NCBI GenBank assembly: GCA_038501195.1
Contig: JBBPUQ010000005.1
Coordinates: forward strand, 1,798,001 to 1,862,000
Source of the DNA: Nemania diffusa
Lineage: Eukaryota > Ascomycota > Sordariomycetes > Xylariales > Xylariaceae
DNA length: 64,000 nucleotides
Direction: 5' to 3'
Made by a program: the position numbers and the translations under genes. Shown here in pieces: positions 12,842 through 25,749 of the stretch. Within the stretch, counting starts at the first letter, position 1. Every line of letters starts with the position of its first letter. The notes under the pieces were generated by a model, which was given only the letters and a program-made list of their open reading frames with translations, ran no database searches and had not been told where the DNA came from.

Positions 12842-14980
12842 ACGCAACGCAACGCAACATGATACCTCCTTTTGATTCCGTCGAGGGTAGGGCATGTTGG
12901 TAATCCTGCTTTGGGACATGGTGGTGGGTAATGCTGAGTACGACAGCGGGCTCTAGCGGGTGTCAAGGTGCGAGGGGATGAGAGGTTGGGTGAAGCATGG
13001 TAGGCGATAAGAAAAGGGAAGGGTGTTGCAGCTAAAGGTTAGGAAGGGTTTTCCTCCACAGAGCAAGGCTAGCGATCAATCTAGATATATGTAGCGGGAG
13101 ATGAGTACCAAGATTGCTGATATAATGTCTCTTCGGAGAGATAGAGATGATGCTTCTTGGCAAAATATATATCCATCATTGCCTTTGGCTGATCTACGTG
13201 TCTGAGTAAGTTGTACTGCCTTGCTGTCCTATTCGGGCCGCTTATTGTCGTAGACACTATCATGAGTTCGTACGGACTGCATACGCACACTCTGTACAGG
13301 GTCGCCGGGGGCGTATATGCACTTCTGATGTGAATTCTGTACGTGTCACGTTCCTAGTGAGCAAGGCCTAGCGAAAAGGGAACGGTTCAGCCTTTCGTCT
13401 TCCCCCCTTTCCCTCCGCCATTTCAAATCCGCGCAAGAGCCCCTTATTATCCAGTGCCTATTCGGGCGGACAACCCCGGCGAGGGTATAAGTCAGTCAGT
13501 CTACGCTTCCGGGCTAGACAGAAGCCGCCCGCGGCCGTCTAGACAGTGGACCTAGATTACGGGTTAGATTTTTTGCTGGGACCGTCCTAGGCTCGATGAG
13601 GAATACGGCTGTCCCGGTTCCCTGTCCCCCTGGGCTGTGGGAGACTTGGCGCTGGGAAACCCATGGAGACATGGGGGCACCTCATACCCTTGTTTTCAGC
13701 CTGCAAGAAAAAATCTTTCGTGATCTCATGATCTCCCCTACACCGATCAACAAAAAAGACGAAAGCCTCGGAGATTTCTTCTAAAAATTTTCACACGTAT
13801 GCGTAGTTATCTACTTTGGGGACAACGAGGATAGACGGTGAAGCTCATTAATCGATTCTCATTGGGACTCTCCAATTACGGAATTTCGGCCTAGATCCGC
13901 GGGGAAGCCTCTCCGCCCCACTTCACTATTGGTGGTAAGGTGAGTTATCGGTTACCTAGCCTATAGCTATGCTCATAGGTCGGTATTCTTAGGTAGGTAT
14001 TCGAATCCAGTGACGTGCTCGACAAGCCCCGAGTTGCTTCCGTTTGTAATAGCCTATTAGTACATGTCCTTAGCTCTGTCACCTCTAAGCCAGCGCATCG
14101 CCACCCAACAACAAAATAATCCATAGCCACTTTCTCCATTCAGTGTAAGGTCTCTGTAGTCTCTCTGTAAGTGACCGGTAATTCATGTTGAAGTCGTGTA
14201 GTAGCTGTGCCGCACTCCTGTGCCGCCTCGGTCTATTGTTGGGGATTCCAGTTTTCCGACGAGATGGATTCAGTATAGTGTCAGGTCCACGCGCTCGAGG
14301 TCCAGGTCCAGCATCCCCGTTTCAAGCCCGGGTTTCATGTCCGCATGCATGCAGGTGACCGACGGGCTTGGAAAGGTCATTTCTCCATGGTCCCCCACGC
14401 TTCCAAAACAAGCAAAATAAAACAAGCCACCGAAGAGAAAAAAACCTTCGTTTTCCCGCAATTTAAAAAAAGTCAGTACGTAGATCGCTCAATCACGATG
14501 ACGTCGCCCAGGGGGAGTTTTGGAGACCGTTTTTTCCCTTTCCCTCGGTTTGAACTCCAGCGACAGGTAGAACCGACCGTAATGCAGCCGAGAAGCCCGC
14601 GAAATGACAACCGTGAAAATGACCCTCGTGACCGCGCAAAAAAATAAAAATAGAGGAATCGTAAGGAAATAAGAGCTGAGATGGTATTATTAGGTATTAC
14701 TGATTGGTCTCTTGGCCTGGACCCGGTCCACGGGCACGTGGTGCCACTGGATGCACGCATAGTGGGTAATGAAAGCCGCTGCTGTGCTCGGGACGAGGCA
14801 ACCCCAGTCGAATCTTGCATTGCGCTTGTTCGTTCGTGTAAGTCGTTCGGGTCCAGGAAAGGCCTAGGCGCATTTCAGGCTTCCAGAAAGAAAACCATAA
14901 AATATCCTAGACCATGCAATATCCGTGAATCACACACGGCGCAAACGAAAAAAACCTAGACGGTTCATTCACGCCCCCGG

Positions 14981-15271
14981 TTACGCCGATATGCCGACAC
15001 TCTCCATGTCCCGCGTCATGAGGGAGATCTGGGCGCGTCGTGCGGCTTCGGCTACGAGCGTGAAATCGCGCAGGTAGGGATCCGTGCTATGCGTCTTCTT
15101 CTTCTTCGGCTTGGGAGGAGGGTGCAGCGTGACATTACTGGGCCGTCTAGTGTTGGAGTCTGAGATATGAGCGGACGACATCGATGAGGTTGAGGTGTCT
15201 TGAGCTGCTGCTGTTGCTGCCGCCGCCGCAACAGCACTCATACTTGACGCGCAGAGATATAATGGCGTCAT
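14981..15271 (-). CDS. possible small Pro/Lys-rich protein, function unknown
   Basis: A single 96-residue frame with ATG start. The first half is low complexity (Ala and Ser runs). The second half changes character: HPPPKPKKKKTHSTDPYLRD is followed by a charged, likely helical tail ending in TRDMESVGISA. The mix of a basic proline-rich patch and a regular amphipathic segment looks coding, but I cannot place it in a family. A second in-frame Met at residue 11 could be the true start. Neighbouring spacers on both sides are long, so it would be a stand-alone gene. Confidence 0.4.
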   Translation of the reverse strand: MTPLYLCASSMSAVAAAAATAAAQDTSTSSMSSAHISDSNTRRPSNVTLHPPPKPKKKKTHSTDPYLRDFTLVAEAARRAQISLMTRDMESVGISA

Positions 15272-18266
15272 GCTGAATTCGTCTAACGTCTATGCACTGG
15301 TAGCCTTGCGAGGTCGAGATCGAATAATTTCTGACGAGAGTCTGGTTGTTTGTAGGTGTGAAGGTGAAGTTTGACGTGTAAGTGTCTGTTTAGCGAAGTG
15401 TGACGAAATAACCAACGTTTCGGCTTAGCGCACGCAGTCTCGAAGGTAAAGTGTATATATGTTATCGGCTTCAACTACCTGATTGTGATACGTAATTCAA
15501 GATAGTTTATGTATTAAGGTTTGTGTAATGTGCGCTGGTAGTGTCGGGAGAGATGGATACGAATAGGTAGGATGAGAGGCCAAGTAAAGACCAGTAGTAT
15601 CGGACGACGTCGTACGACTACTATTTATTTATCTGGGGAGATGAGAGTGCAAGGCTTGATGTGTCTCTCGTAAGTCACATGGAATAAAATAAGATGAAAG
15701 TGGCTAGGCGAGACTGGGGAGAAAAAGAAAAGAGAAAGAAGGCAGCACAAGTCCTTCTTTGTTATAATACGTAGATCTATGTAGGTGCCTCTGTAGGTGG
15801 TGACATAGGTACGGAGCCAGTAGTTCGGTTAGGGAGGTATCGATGGATGGATGGGTGGGAGGGTTGGCGAACTGCGAGTCAAGGGTAGGTACATACATAC
15901 CCAGGAGGTAGTTCCAAGGAATTCTTGTCCTTCCAGAATCCCTGTGACCAAACTAAACAACTAATTGTCCGGAAGGGGAAATAGCAAGACGGCGGGACGT
16001 GCGTGTGATAATTAGCTACGAGGGCGATTTAGACCAGATTGAAATTGGCAGGCTTGGCCTTAATGATCTTCTTTTAGTTTTGTTTTTTTGCTCTGGTTCT
16101 ACCTCTTTTTATCGTAGTAGCCTAGATAGATGGCTACTACTAACTACCCAGTAGACTACGCATAGACTAAGTGCACTAACGCGAGAGTCGATGTCATCGA
16201 ATCCGATAGGATAGTGGGATAGGGCCGTGCAATTCCCTGTAATGTCAAAGCTCTTTGTATGACCCCAACAAGCCTGTGGGAATTGACCGGCACTGCACCC
16301 AATGCTGTCTTCGCATGCCGTTTGTGTTACGTAGATGCAACATCGGGGTATAAACTATTGGATAGACCAGATATGTCTGTCCTGTGTATTGGGTGGGTTA
16401 GGGATGACGAATACCAATAGGTCGGTTACACAGCATAGGCTGTGCTTTGGACTATGCGTATAAGACTAGAAGGCTACAATTCGCAGTATAATCTAGGCGC
16501 TTGTCTCAATTCTGTATACTTACTACATGTTCCGGTCCGCGATTGACTTCGGATCTTTACTTTGCTTAGGACCACTGGATCGTATGGTAGAGGAGAGGGG
16601 AGGATCATCACCGTAGTATCGTTGTACGTACTCCTTACTACGTCCCGTAAGACAATTAAACTAATAGCCGGCTCGGAAGGTGAGAATATCGGAGCATCTA
16701 CTCGGGAATACTCAGTGCTCGCCGTGTGTCAGTTAGGTAGGTCCCGGGTGCACAGGATATAAATGCAGCAATCTGGCGCGTCCGGAGTTCCAGCTGAAGC
16801 GTTTACATCCCCAGCGAAGTCGGGTGGGCTTGCTAGGTTTCAGGTCGAGACCTTCTCGCATGTCTAGCTTGGGTATTCCCAAGCGAGATAGGAGGGAGCT
16901 CATCGACGTGTCGATTGTAGTGGCTAGCATACTGTATACTGTATACTGAGGCGTGTAGAGGCGGTAAAGTATGGTAGATCACCCACAATAGGCCAGCGGC
17001 AGCATCGGCCATCTAGTGTGGCATCGCGATGCTCGACGCAACGCACATCAGACCAGATGACAGCGTCTATGCGTACCTACGTAGACAAGGAGGACAACGA
17101 ACGACTTGGAGAATTGCTATGCTGCGTATGTATTCTGCGCCCCACGTCACACGGCAGTATGCAACGGGGGAGGGTAGATGCAGACGATGGGGTCGGTGAA
17201 GTCTGAAATAGGGCAGATACTGCGCGGGATGTGACCCTCGAGTCAGATGGGCTCGGTGCTGTGATGCTACTGCCTATTGCACTCTTGCCCTATGGGAGGC
17301 CATGGAGAGGCATGGGGAGCCGAGTGCATCGTCCGCTAAGGCACGACGACATCGTTATGTAATGCTGTTGGGTGATGGACGACTCGCTTGGCTTGGCTGG
17401 CTGATGGGCTTGGCTGTGAGAACTGTGAGAGGCTATTCATGACCCCAGCTCTCTCCCCCGCTTTCCACTGGGACTCGGAATGGATGCATGCACGCACGCA
17501 TGCGCGGCCGCCGCGAACGCTGAAAATAGTATGGGCAACTAGCGAGGGCATTGCATACCTAGCGTACTATCTAAATACGCATAGACAGAGGCGAGGAGGG
17601 GGTATGGGGTTAATGGGGAGGGGCGGTTCCGGCTCTGGGTCTCTGAATGAGCTCCCGGCTGGAACCGGTTCTCTTGCTGAAAAGTACCTCACTTCCTTTA
17701 CTTATGCGGACCTGCCAGCGTACCTGCCAGCATAGAAAGAGGTCCCAAGAACCCAGACCACCTATCTAGACCTCTCTGCCGCTTGAGCTGAGCAGCCAGA
17801 ACGTCTTTGCATCTCAGCTTGTACTTTCCCGTGCAGGTTGTCAATCCCACAGGAGCATTTTCCCTGAACGCCTAGACTAAGTAGACATCATAACATGGTC
17901 AGAAACGAGACGCCATAGGTATCTGTTGTGACACACTACCCACCTATTCAGAATTGAGGAGGGGTTGTTGGTGGCTTTTTGTAGCTCAAACTCTGCCGGT
18001 CACCGGAACCCCGGACAAGTAAGTACTTACAGAGTAGTTGACTATTGGACTGTTGGAGACAGGTATTCTAAAGGCCCTCGAAGGCCCGCCCGTGAACGGA
18101 ATTGGGTAGGCAGGGACCCACAATGGGGCACCCTTATCGATAGATATCTTCAACATTGTTAGGTTGAATAACCAATAACCAATGAACCAATACCTAAGCA
18201 ATTGCCTAATAGAAGGGCATCGATGAGAAAGTACCAGCAGCAGCCGCGGAACTACTTATACATACC
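15272..18266. other. long intergenic region
   Basis: No gene that I can support. It is rich in TAGGTA-type words and short overlapping frames. The end is presumably the promoter of the metaxin-like gene. Confidence 0.5.
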
Positions 18267-19251
18267 ATGTCGAGCACAGTCGAGGGCCTAAAGCCGAGGC
18301 CACGCGCTCAGCAAGACTCCTCAGGCTGGTTCACAATACCGGCCCCTCTCGCCCGACTATTTAAGACATTCCCGCTTCTGACGTATCCTCCCAACGAGCT
18401 GCCCGCTCGCTCGCCCGAGATCAGAGATGTACCGACGCTTTACGTTTTCATATCAGAAGAGGATGCTTCGAAGGGGCTGCCGAGCTTCAACCCATCCTGT
18501 CTGAGGTGGCAGGTAAGCCGACCTCTGATCCCTGCATACCTAGAATTGGATCGTCGCCTAAGTTCGCTGAGCTAATGCAACATTGCAGACCTTCCTTAAG
18601 CTTGTCGGCGTCGACTTCTGCCTCCGTTCCTCCAACAATCATGGCTCTCCTACCGGCGCACTACCCTTCCTCCTACCCCCTTCAACACCCGGCAATCCTA
18701 GGCCACAAAGACCGATTCCCTCTAGCAAGTTGGAACAATACGGCCTCGACACTAGCAAATCCAAGCGCCCCCAAAATCTAGGCCCGAAACTAGAAGCCTA
18801 CGAGTCACTCCTGGATCATCGGATACGAAATGCCTGGCTCTATACGCTGTATCTGTCCCCCGCGAACTCGAGCGTCTTAGCAAATCTCTACATCACGCCC
18901 GCAACTTCGTCACGACCTGTGAGATACACGATGGCATACCAACTAAGACACGCAGCCGAGCTAGAAATAGTAAGATCCACGGGGAGAGACGCCATTGATC
19001 CCGCGGCTCTATACAAGGGAGCAAGGGAGGCTTTCAGCGCTCTAGACGCCGTCTTAGGCGACGGGTTTTGGTTCTTCGGGAGCGAAGTACCGGGATTGTT
19101 TGATGCCACCGTTTTCTCCTACACTCACCTTGTTCTAGACGACGGCCTAGGTTGGGAGAATCGTCGGTTAAACGACATTTTGAAAGATTTTCCTCGTCTA
19201 ATCAACCATCGGGATAGAATTTTTCAAAAATGTTGGGGGCCAGGTAGATGA
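18267..19251 (+). CDS. metaxin-like mitochondrial outer-membrane protein (Sam35-like)
   Basis: Two exons, 18267-18512 and 18589-19251, joined between codons (CAG then ACC), give 302 residues. After a short leader, the segment PTLYVFISEEDASKGLPSFN with following CLRWQTFLKLVGVDF is the N-terminal thioredoxin-like half of metaxin/Sam35 proteins. The second half is helical and GST-like, with GFWFFGSEVPGLFDATVFSY resembling the GST-C signature of metaxins. Such proteins are peripheral subunits of the sorting and assembly machinery that inserts beta-barrel proteins into the mitochondrial outer membrane. Sam35 fits better than Sam37 by length and the PSF-C motif, but I cannot prove the subtype. Confidence 0.7.
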
Positions 19252-19519
19252 TATCGGTGTCACGATTTAGATGTTTTTCGATTCGATCTTGACATATTAG
19301 ATTCAAAGATCGAGTTTAAATCGACGTTAAAAAGATATCAACCGCTACCTATGCTGTACAAATTACAAACTACTCTATAACCGGCTTACACTGAGGTAAG
19401 CCTATGACATGTAGATGCCTAATGCGAGATACCCATCCAATTATTATCACTAATCTACCCCCTTCAATAGTCATTTTGTTGATCAGCAAACGCGCAGGTA
19501 AGCCAAGCCCACAGGCAAC
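19252..19519. other. short convergent spacer
   Basis: AT-leaning 3' flanks of the convergent metaxin-like and dehydrogenase genes. Nothing else seen. Confidence 0.6.
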
Positions 19520-20843
19520 TCATAATTTCGCTGCTAGGTGAACGCCACCGTCGACATTGATAGTAGCGCCATTGACGTATGATCTAAGAATGGGTAAGCG
19601 CCATCACGACTAATCGAGAAGATACGTATATAAATAGACTTACCCAGCGCGGCTCGCGAGGAAAATACAAGCACCAGCAACGTCGCCAGGTCGGCCGTGC
19701 CGCTTCATTGGGTTTCCCTCTTCAATAGTCTCGCGGAAATGCTTCATCGAGTAAGCCATCATTTTAGTGTCAAAGGGTCCACAGGCCTAGACAAGATCCG
19801 GCGTTAGTAACAACTGTGAATGAGAGAAGCTTGGCACAGCTCTAGGAGTATTGTCCTAGACATGTCCAAGAAAATAAAGGACTCGGAACGCATCACGTAC
19901 CAATGAGTTCACCGTGATGCCCTTCGGACCCAGAACCTGCGACAGGTGGCGCGTGAGGTGGTGTAGGCCCGCCTTGGAGGCGCTGTAGCTGTAGTTCTGC
20001 GATCCCAGTCAGCCGCCACGTCTCATCCCGACAAACCCAATATATCCACACCCGCTCTCATCTCCTCTAGAATCGAGGATGCGACTCCAGCTCCCAGGCA
20101 ACTAAACTAACCTCGATATTCGGCACGCTCATGCCATTAATAGAGCCGATGTTAATCACCGCCGCGGGATTCTCCCCCTTGCCCGCACCACCCGACTCGC
20201 CCCCCACGGCCTCGAGCAGCGGCAGCAGCTGCTGCGTGAGCGTGAAGGCGCGCTGCAGGTTGAGCGTGAGCACGCGGGACCACTGGGCGTCGGGGAAATC
20301 CGCCAGCGGCGCGCCCCACGCCACGCCGCTGTTATTCACGAGGACGTGGAGCCTCTCCTCCCTCGCGCGCAGCTCCGCCGCCAGGCGCTCGCACTCGGAG
20401 AGCTCGAGGAGGTCCGCGGGGATCGCGACGCAGGAGCCCGGGCCGCGCGCTGTCAGCTCGGACGCGGCCTTTTCGCAGGCCGCGGCGTCGCGGGAGGCGA
20501 TGTACACTTTGGCGCCGTTGGCTACGAAGCCCTCGGATATCATGCGGCCTATGCCGCGCGCGCCTGGTGGGTGTTAGTAGGGACAGACATATGAGAAGAT
20601 GGCCGTGTGAGCTGGTTCATGAGAGCAGAGGGAGGCTGTATGTACCTCCGGTTACTAGGACGACTTTTCCCTAGGAGTCAATTAGTCATGTCTTGTCGTA
20701 TACTATCTAGGTAGATAGGGGTTTGGGTTCCCGATCCGAGGATATGAAATATGAATATAAACCACTGAGGTTCGTCAGGTCGGCTGGGCAGGGGGTGCTA
20801 TCTACTTGCTTACCTTGACGTCAAATAGGCTATTGACCTCCAT
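19520..20843 (-). CDS. short-chain dehydrogenase/reductase (classical SDR)
   Basis: Six exons on the minus strand: 20814-20843, 20646-20670, 20112-20563, 19901-19996, 19644-19786 and 19520-19583. The join closes at 269 residues, normal for classical SDRs. The cofactor loop TGGARGIG is at 17-24 and is built across two tiny exons. NNSG stands for the usual NNAG, the catalytic Ser is in INIGSING (about S159), and YSASK gives Tyr173 and Lys177. ACGPFDTKMM follows the active site and GGVHLAAKL ends the protein. Such enzymes use NAD(P)H to reduce or oxidise carbonyl/hydroxyl groups; closest in style to fungal 3-oxoacyl-ACP-reductase-like (RhlG-type) SDRs. Substrate unknown. GC is high in exon 3 (about 20.15-20.56 kb) compared with its flanks. 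Confidence 0.88.
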
Positions 20844-21334
20844 GATTATATTTGAACTTTATAGAACCTCCTTGAAATGAGTGGATTAAAACTGTATTAT
20901 ACTAAATGGGTATTCTATTAACAAAGGCAGTAGTTAGAAAGCCTAGGCACAGCTCGTTGCTACATAATCAGCCGAGGCAACTTTACATGCTAGCGTACTA
21001 GTTGCCGATGGTTAGCGTGGCTTGGCACTGCATGCACACTGTTACCCCAGAGTCCAATACCGTATTGCTTTGGATCTTCTTGTTAATTTAGTGTGTGCAA
21101 GACTCGCCAATAATCGAGTTGCCCCGGGACCTCGAAATCGACGTCAGAAAGCCTGTACAAGCTAGCAGACGTAGAGTAAACTTAGGTATGTTACTTAGGA
21201 GTAAAAATGCGCCGCGTCACGTTAGAAATGAGGAGAAAATTGCATTTAGACTCTAGGCACTCATATTATCGCAATATCCCGTAACTTCAAATTACCCAAT
21301 CTTCAGTCCTGACTCAATTGATTAAGGAGACACT
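20844..21334. other. intergenic spacer
   Basis: Promoter side of the dehydrogenase and 3' flank of the DUF4238 fragment. No gene seen. Confidence 0.6.
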
Positions 21335-23386
21335 TTAGAAAGGAAGATTAACTGGTGGCGTAGGGTAGGACGTCTTGAAAAAGACATCTTCCAGCTTTTG
21401 CAACAGGCCAGCCCCGACCTTACCAGCTAGGGCTTCCCGGAACTTAGGCTTGACCAAGACTCTCGTTACAAGTTCAATCTTCTGTTCGTCTGGAATGAAC
21501 GAATAAGGAAGTCCCCTAAAACTGGAGAGGCCGAGCTGCTGGATTCTTTGCTCTTGAGTTATAGCGAGTCTCTCGATTTCGGGAATTCCTATTGTTATTT
21601 TGTACAGGTGAGTATAGTTCATGCAGCGATCTACGAGGATATCTTACCACAATTCTTCAGTAGCCCTAGCCCTAGTTAGCCGCTTCCTAGAGATGAGGGC
21701 GATGATACTTACCAGGGAGAGTGAACACGAACTTTTGGACCATCTGTAATCGGAAAGCCCCTTCGATACTCGGAGTTGGCGTTACCCAAAATTCATCCTC
21801 GGGAGTTGGATCTTGCTTCCGTTCAATATCGTTCATAGTCGTCTTATACATGAGCCAGTTTATCTTCTCGGTCGTCATCTTATCATGCAGAGCTATGCAA
21901 GTTAGTTACGTTACAAGAATATTAGCTTGTGATAGCCCACTACCAAATGAGACGATAGCGTGGAATACACAGCCTTCTAAGCAGAAAATGTTTCTCGGTA
22001 GAACGGGACAAGGTATTAAAATGCTTACCTTGAGCAATAATGTCTTCTGGCTCCTCCGGCTGTGCCTCTAGTTCTCTCGCAAGATATCCCTCGTCATTGT
22101 GACCGAGAACCATAAACCTCACTCTTTTCACGAAAAAGAGTACTCTCCGTGACGGATATTTGAGATATTCTTCAATGAGGTCTTCGCGGTTTTGGTGTCG
22201 AATCCTCTCTGGCATGCCCTTCGATCTAACGTCTATCTTGATCCGTCGCTTCAACATGAGCTGGGCCTGGGTCATATCCTCAAAGAACGTCTCGTCCGTA
22301 CCCCCTGTGAAAGAGATAATTAATTAGTGTTTGTCGCAAATGGATACCGGTCATATTTCGAATACACCTACCAAGCAATAGATAAGCAAATTTCGGCGCT
22401 GAAGGCGTCTCGGGGTTCTTCTGTAGTTCCTGCTTAGCCTCGAGCATCCAGTCTGCCATGCCTCTTTGTAGCGACCGTTGTAGAGCTCTCATCTTGTCAA
22501 ACTCTGACATCTCTCTAGTCGGAACCTCTGCCCATACCGGCTCTTTTGTCGAGCCCATGGACTTCATAAGTGCACCGAGATTCTTGAGGAGCCTATGCCT
22601 CTCTTCCCCTGAATCTGCCGAAATGAGCTTGCCGTGCGTCGCAGGACATGTCATATACCACTCTAGGGTGTTGAAGAAAACCTCTCTGGAGCGAAAGACG
22701 ATATTTGTGCACCTATACGCGTTGTCAAATAGGATATGGTTGATTTTATTGACATGATCCATGCCGACGGGGAAGAATGAGAAGCAAAACTTGTGACTCT
22801 TTAGTCGCTGTCCATCCGCACCTGGAAGCCGCTGCAATTCACCGTCCACCACTTGGCTATAATTGTTGCGTGCCTTGTGTATAGGTAGATCAGCTAGGAT
22901 CGACTGTTTACTGGCCCCATACCAATCGTCGACCGCCTCCTTGCGCCGAGCGTCCCTCCACGCCTTTATTTCTGGATCTCTATCCTCTTCAGGCACGGGC
23001 AGTAGGTTGCTCCGCAGAACTATCATCAGTTTCGGGGACAAGGGGGCAAACCTAGAACACTCAGAGTCAGTTATCCTCATTTTGAGTACATTTATGAGAA
23101 GTTAAAAGGCTTTCAGGCATTATACTGGCCTAAAGAGAGAAGTTGTGCTTTGAAAGTTGCCAAAACAGGAAGAAAATAAGTCCAAGAATTACTCATGAAA
23201 ACTTGTCCATCCAGAATCACTAAATTCGCCCGTGATTGGGTTCTGAACAGCAGTGTTAGGCCCCTCAAACACATTATAACTGTTATCTGTTAATATGAAT
23301 TCGGCCTCGGGGTCGGATGGCGTGCAGATAGCCATGTACATCATCTCCGAGTGCATAAGGAACCACATGGCGTCGTCCTCCTTGCG
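21335..23386 (-). pseudogene. DUF4238 gene, 3' part, cut off by the AT-rich insertion
   Basis: Exons on the minus strand: from the junction at about 23386 to 23193, then 22372-23051, 22029-22304, 21713-21892 and 21335-21630. Phases match at every junction and the frame runs to a TAA, giving about 540 residues. The first exon begins in the middle of the DUF4238 domain: KEDDAMWFLMHSEMMYMAIC, then TPSDPEAEFILTDN and FEGP. Upstream lies only AT-rich DNA, so it has no start. The missing front is at 41462-42239. No stop or frameshift has accumulated downstream, so the break appears recent or the part is still used. DUF4238 is a family of unknown biochemical role found in fungi and bacteria. Confidence 0.8.
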
Positions 23387-23395
23387 TCCCTAGAG

Positions 23396-23469
23396 GCTTG
23401 ATTTTCTATTTTTAGCAGTGTCTTAGCTCTAAAAACATATTATAAAAGTCTGTTGTAAAAGTTTGTTTT
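23396..23469 (+). repeat. left terminal inverted repeat of the AT-rich element
   Basis: It starts GCTTGATTTTC and matches the reverse complement of 41382-41455 at 56 of 74 positions without gaps. Sixteen of the 18 differences are transitions, 12 of them C-to-T or G-to-A going from the right copy to this one. Weaker similarity (CTRGAR) extends a few bases outward. Confidence 0.8.
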
Positions 23470-25749
23470 TATAAAAAGTTTTAGATAAAAGTTTATTATA
23501 AAAGTTTGTTTTATTATAAAAAGTTTGTTTTATTATAAAACTATTTCGAGTTTTAAATAATATTTAAAACTAAATTTACTATTTAATATTTTTACTTTTT
23601 TAATATATAGCTTTATATTTAAAAACTTTAATCGAACTAAAATTGTTTTAAAAAAAACTTAAACTTTTTTTTATATTAAAAAAGTTTTTTTTTATACTAA
23701 GTTTTTTTTTTATTTATATATTTAGTTTATATATATAATTTATTATTTTATTAATAAAATAATTAATATTTAATTAATATTTTAATTAATTTATATTAAA
23801 ACTATATATTAATTAAATTTAACAATAATATATATATATTGTTTTTTTAATTTTTATTATTATATTTATAAAAAATTTTAAAATATTATATTTTATTAAC
23901 TAATATATTTTATTAAAAACTGCTTTTAAATTAAATAAAACAAAAATTTTATAAAAATATTAAGTTATAAATTAAAATATATTAAATTTTATAAATATAA
24001 GTTTTATATATATATTAAATATTATATTATTATTTTTTAATTTAAAAAAAATTAGTTTTTATAAATAAAAACAACTATTTATTAATTTATTTATTTATTT
24101 TAAATAATTTAATAATTTTATTAAATTTTATATTTTTAATAAATGTTAAAATTAATAATTTATTTATTAAAAAGTTATATAAACTAACTATTATTTAAAT
24201 AGTTATTATTTTTTTATTAGTTAGTTTATAATAAATAATATTATTAAAACTAATAATATTAATTATTTATATATTAAAAGTTTTTTAAATATTTTATTAA
24301 TTTGTAATTTTAAATATAATTTAATAATATATTTAAATATTAAATAATATTGTAATAAAAAAATAATTTAAGTTATAATATATTATTTAATTTTATAATA
24401 TATTAAAAAAATTATACAATTTTAATTAAATTAAATATTAAAATTATAAGTTAATTATATTAAATAAAATAAACAATTTAATTATTTTTATTTTTTTGTT
24501 TTTAATTTTATACTTTTTTTTTGTAATAATATAATATATTTTATTATAAAACTTATTTATTTATTATTTAAAAATATTATATTTATTTTTTTATAGTTTT
24601 TTATTTAGTATTAAATTTTATAAATAAAATATTTATATTTAAAAGTTTTTAATATTGTTTTAATATTATATTATTTTTTAAAATATTTTTATAATTATTT
24701 TAATTAGATTTTTTGTTTAATTTAATATATTAGTAATTTTTATAACAAATAAAAAATATATTTTATTATTTTTTAATAAATTTATAATTTTAAAAAAAAT
24801 AAAAGTTGCTATTTTTATAGTTTAAATATTTTAAGTTTAAAAAATATAAATTTAAAATATTAAATATTTTTAATTTTAACAATTTGTTTTTAGTAAAAAA
24901 ACAAATATATTTTTGTTAAAATAACAAATAAACAATTAAAAAATTTTTATATTATTAATAATAATATATTAAAACTAATAAAAAATATATTTAATAAATA
25001 TTAAATAAAAAAATAATAATAATATTAAATTTAATAAATTATTATATTAAAGTTAATATTAAAAAAATAAATATTTAAAGTTATAGCTAAAACTAAATAT
25101 TAAAACTATTAAAAAAATAATAAAAGTTTTAAAATTTAATATAATTAAATAAATTTAAAAATATATTAAATAAATTAATAAATTTTTTAGTTTTAATAAA
25201 ATTATTTTATTATAATAAAATAAAATATATTTATATATTAAAAGCTATTTGTTATATATTTTAACTTTTATGTTTTATTAAAACTACTTTATTTATATAT
25301 TATAAAAATAATAAAAATTATTATAAAAAATTTGCAAAATATTATAAATACTAAAAAATATATATATTTAATTTAATATAAATTTATTAATAATAATTAT
25401 AAATTATAATTTATTGTTTTATTAAAAAAAAAGTTTATTTTTTTTTAAACTTTTATATAAAATAAATATAAAGTTTTAAATTAATATAATTATATATAAA
25501 ATAGTACTTTTTTATTAATATTATTTATATTTATTTTAAATAGTTTAAATAATTAAATAGTTTAATAATATAACTAATTAATATTAAATAAAAATTTATA
25601 TAAAACTATTTAAAAATAGTTGTTTTAAAAATATTAAAAGTATTATTAATAAATTATATAATTAATTTTTAATTTAAAAGCTTTTTTTTAAAATAAATAT
25701 TTTAATATATAAAAAAAGTAAATTTTAAAAGTTAATAAATAAAAACTTT

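Larger units (their letters stand above)
10601..14980. other. long intergenic region
   Basis: I see no gene I can support. Frames are short and broken, with frequent TAG and TAGGTA words. It contains the hairpins at 10721-10740 and 12824-12841 and a short CGCAA repeat beside the latter. A noncoding transcript cannot be excluded from sequence alone. Confidence 0.5.

Noticed and set aside
13960..14035. tRNA-like B box (GGTATTCGAATCC) near 13992
   Set aside because: No matching A box, acceptor stem or anticodon arm could be folded around it by eye.
20131..20594. Plus-strand frames over the dehydrogenase
   Set aside because: Antisense shadows of the GC-rich third exon; the minus strand carries the full SDR motif set.
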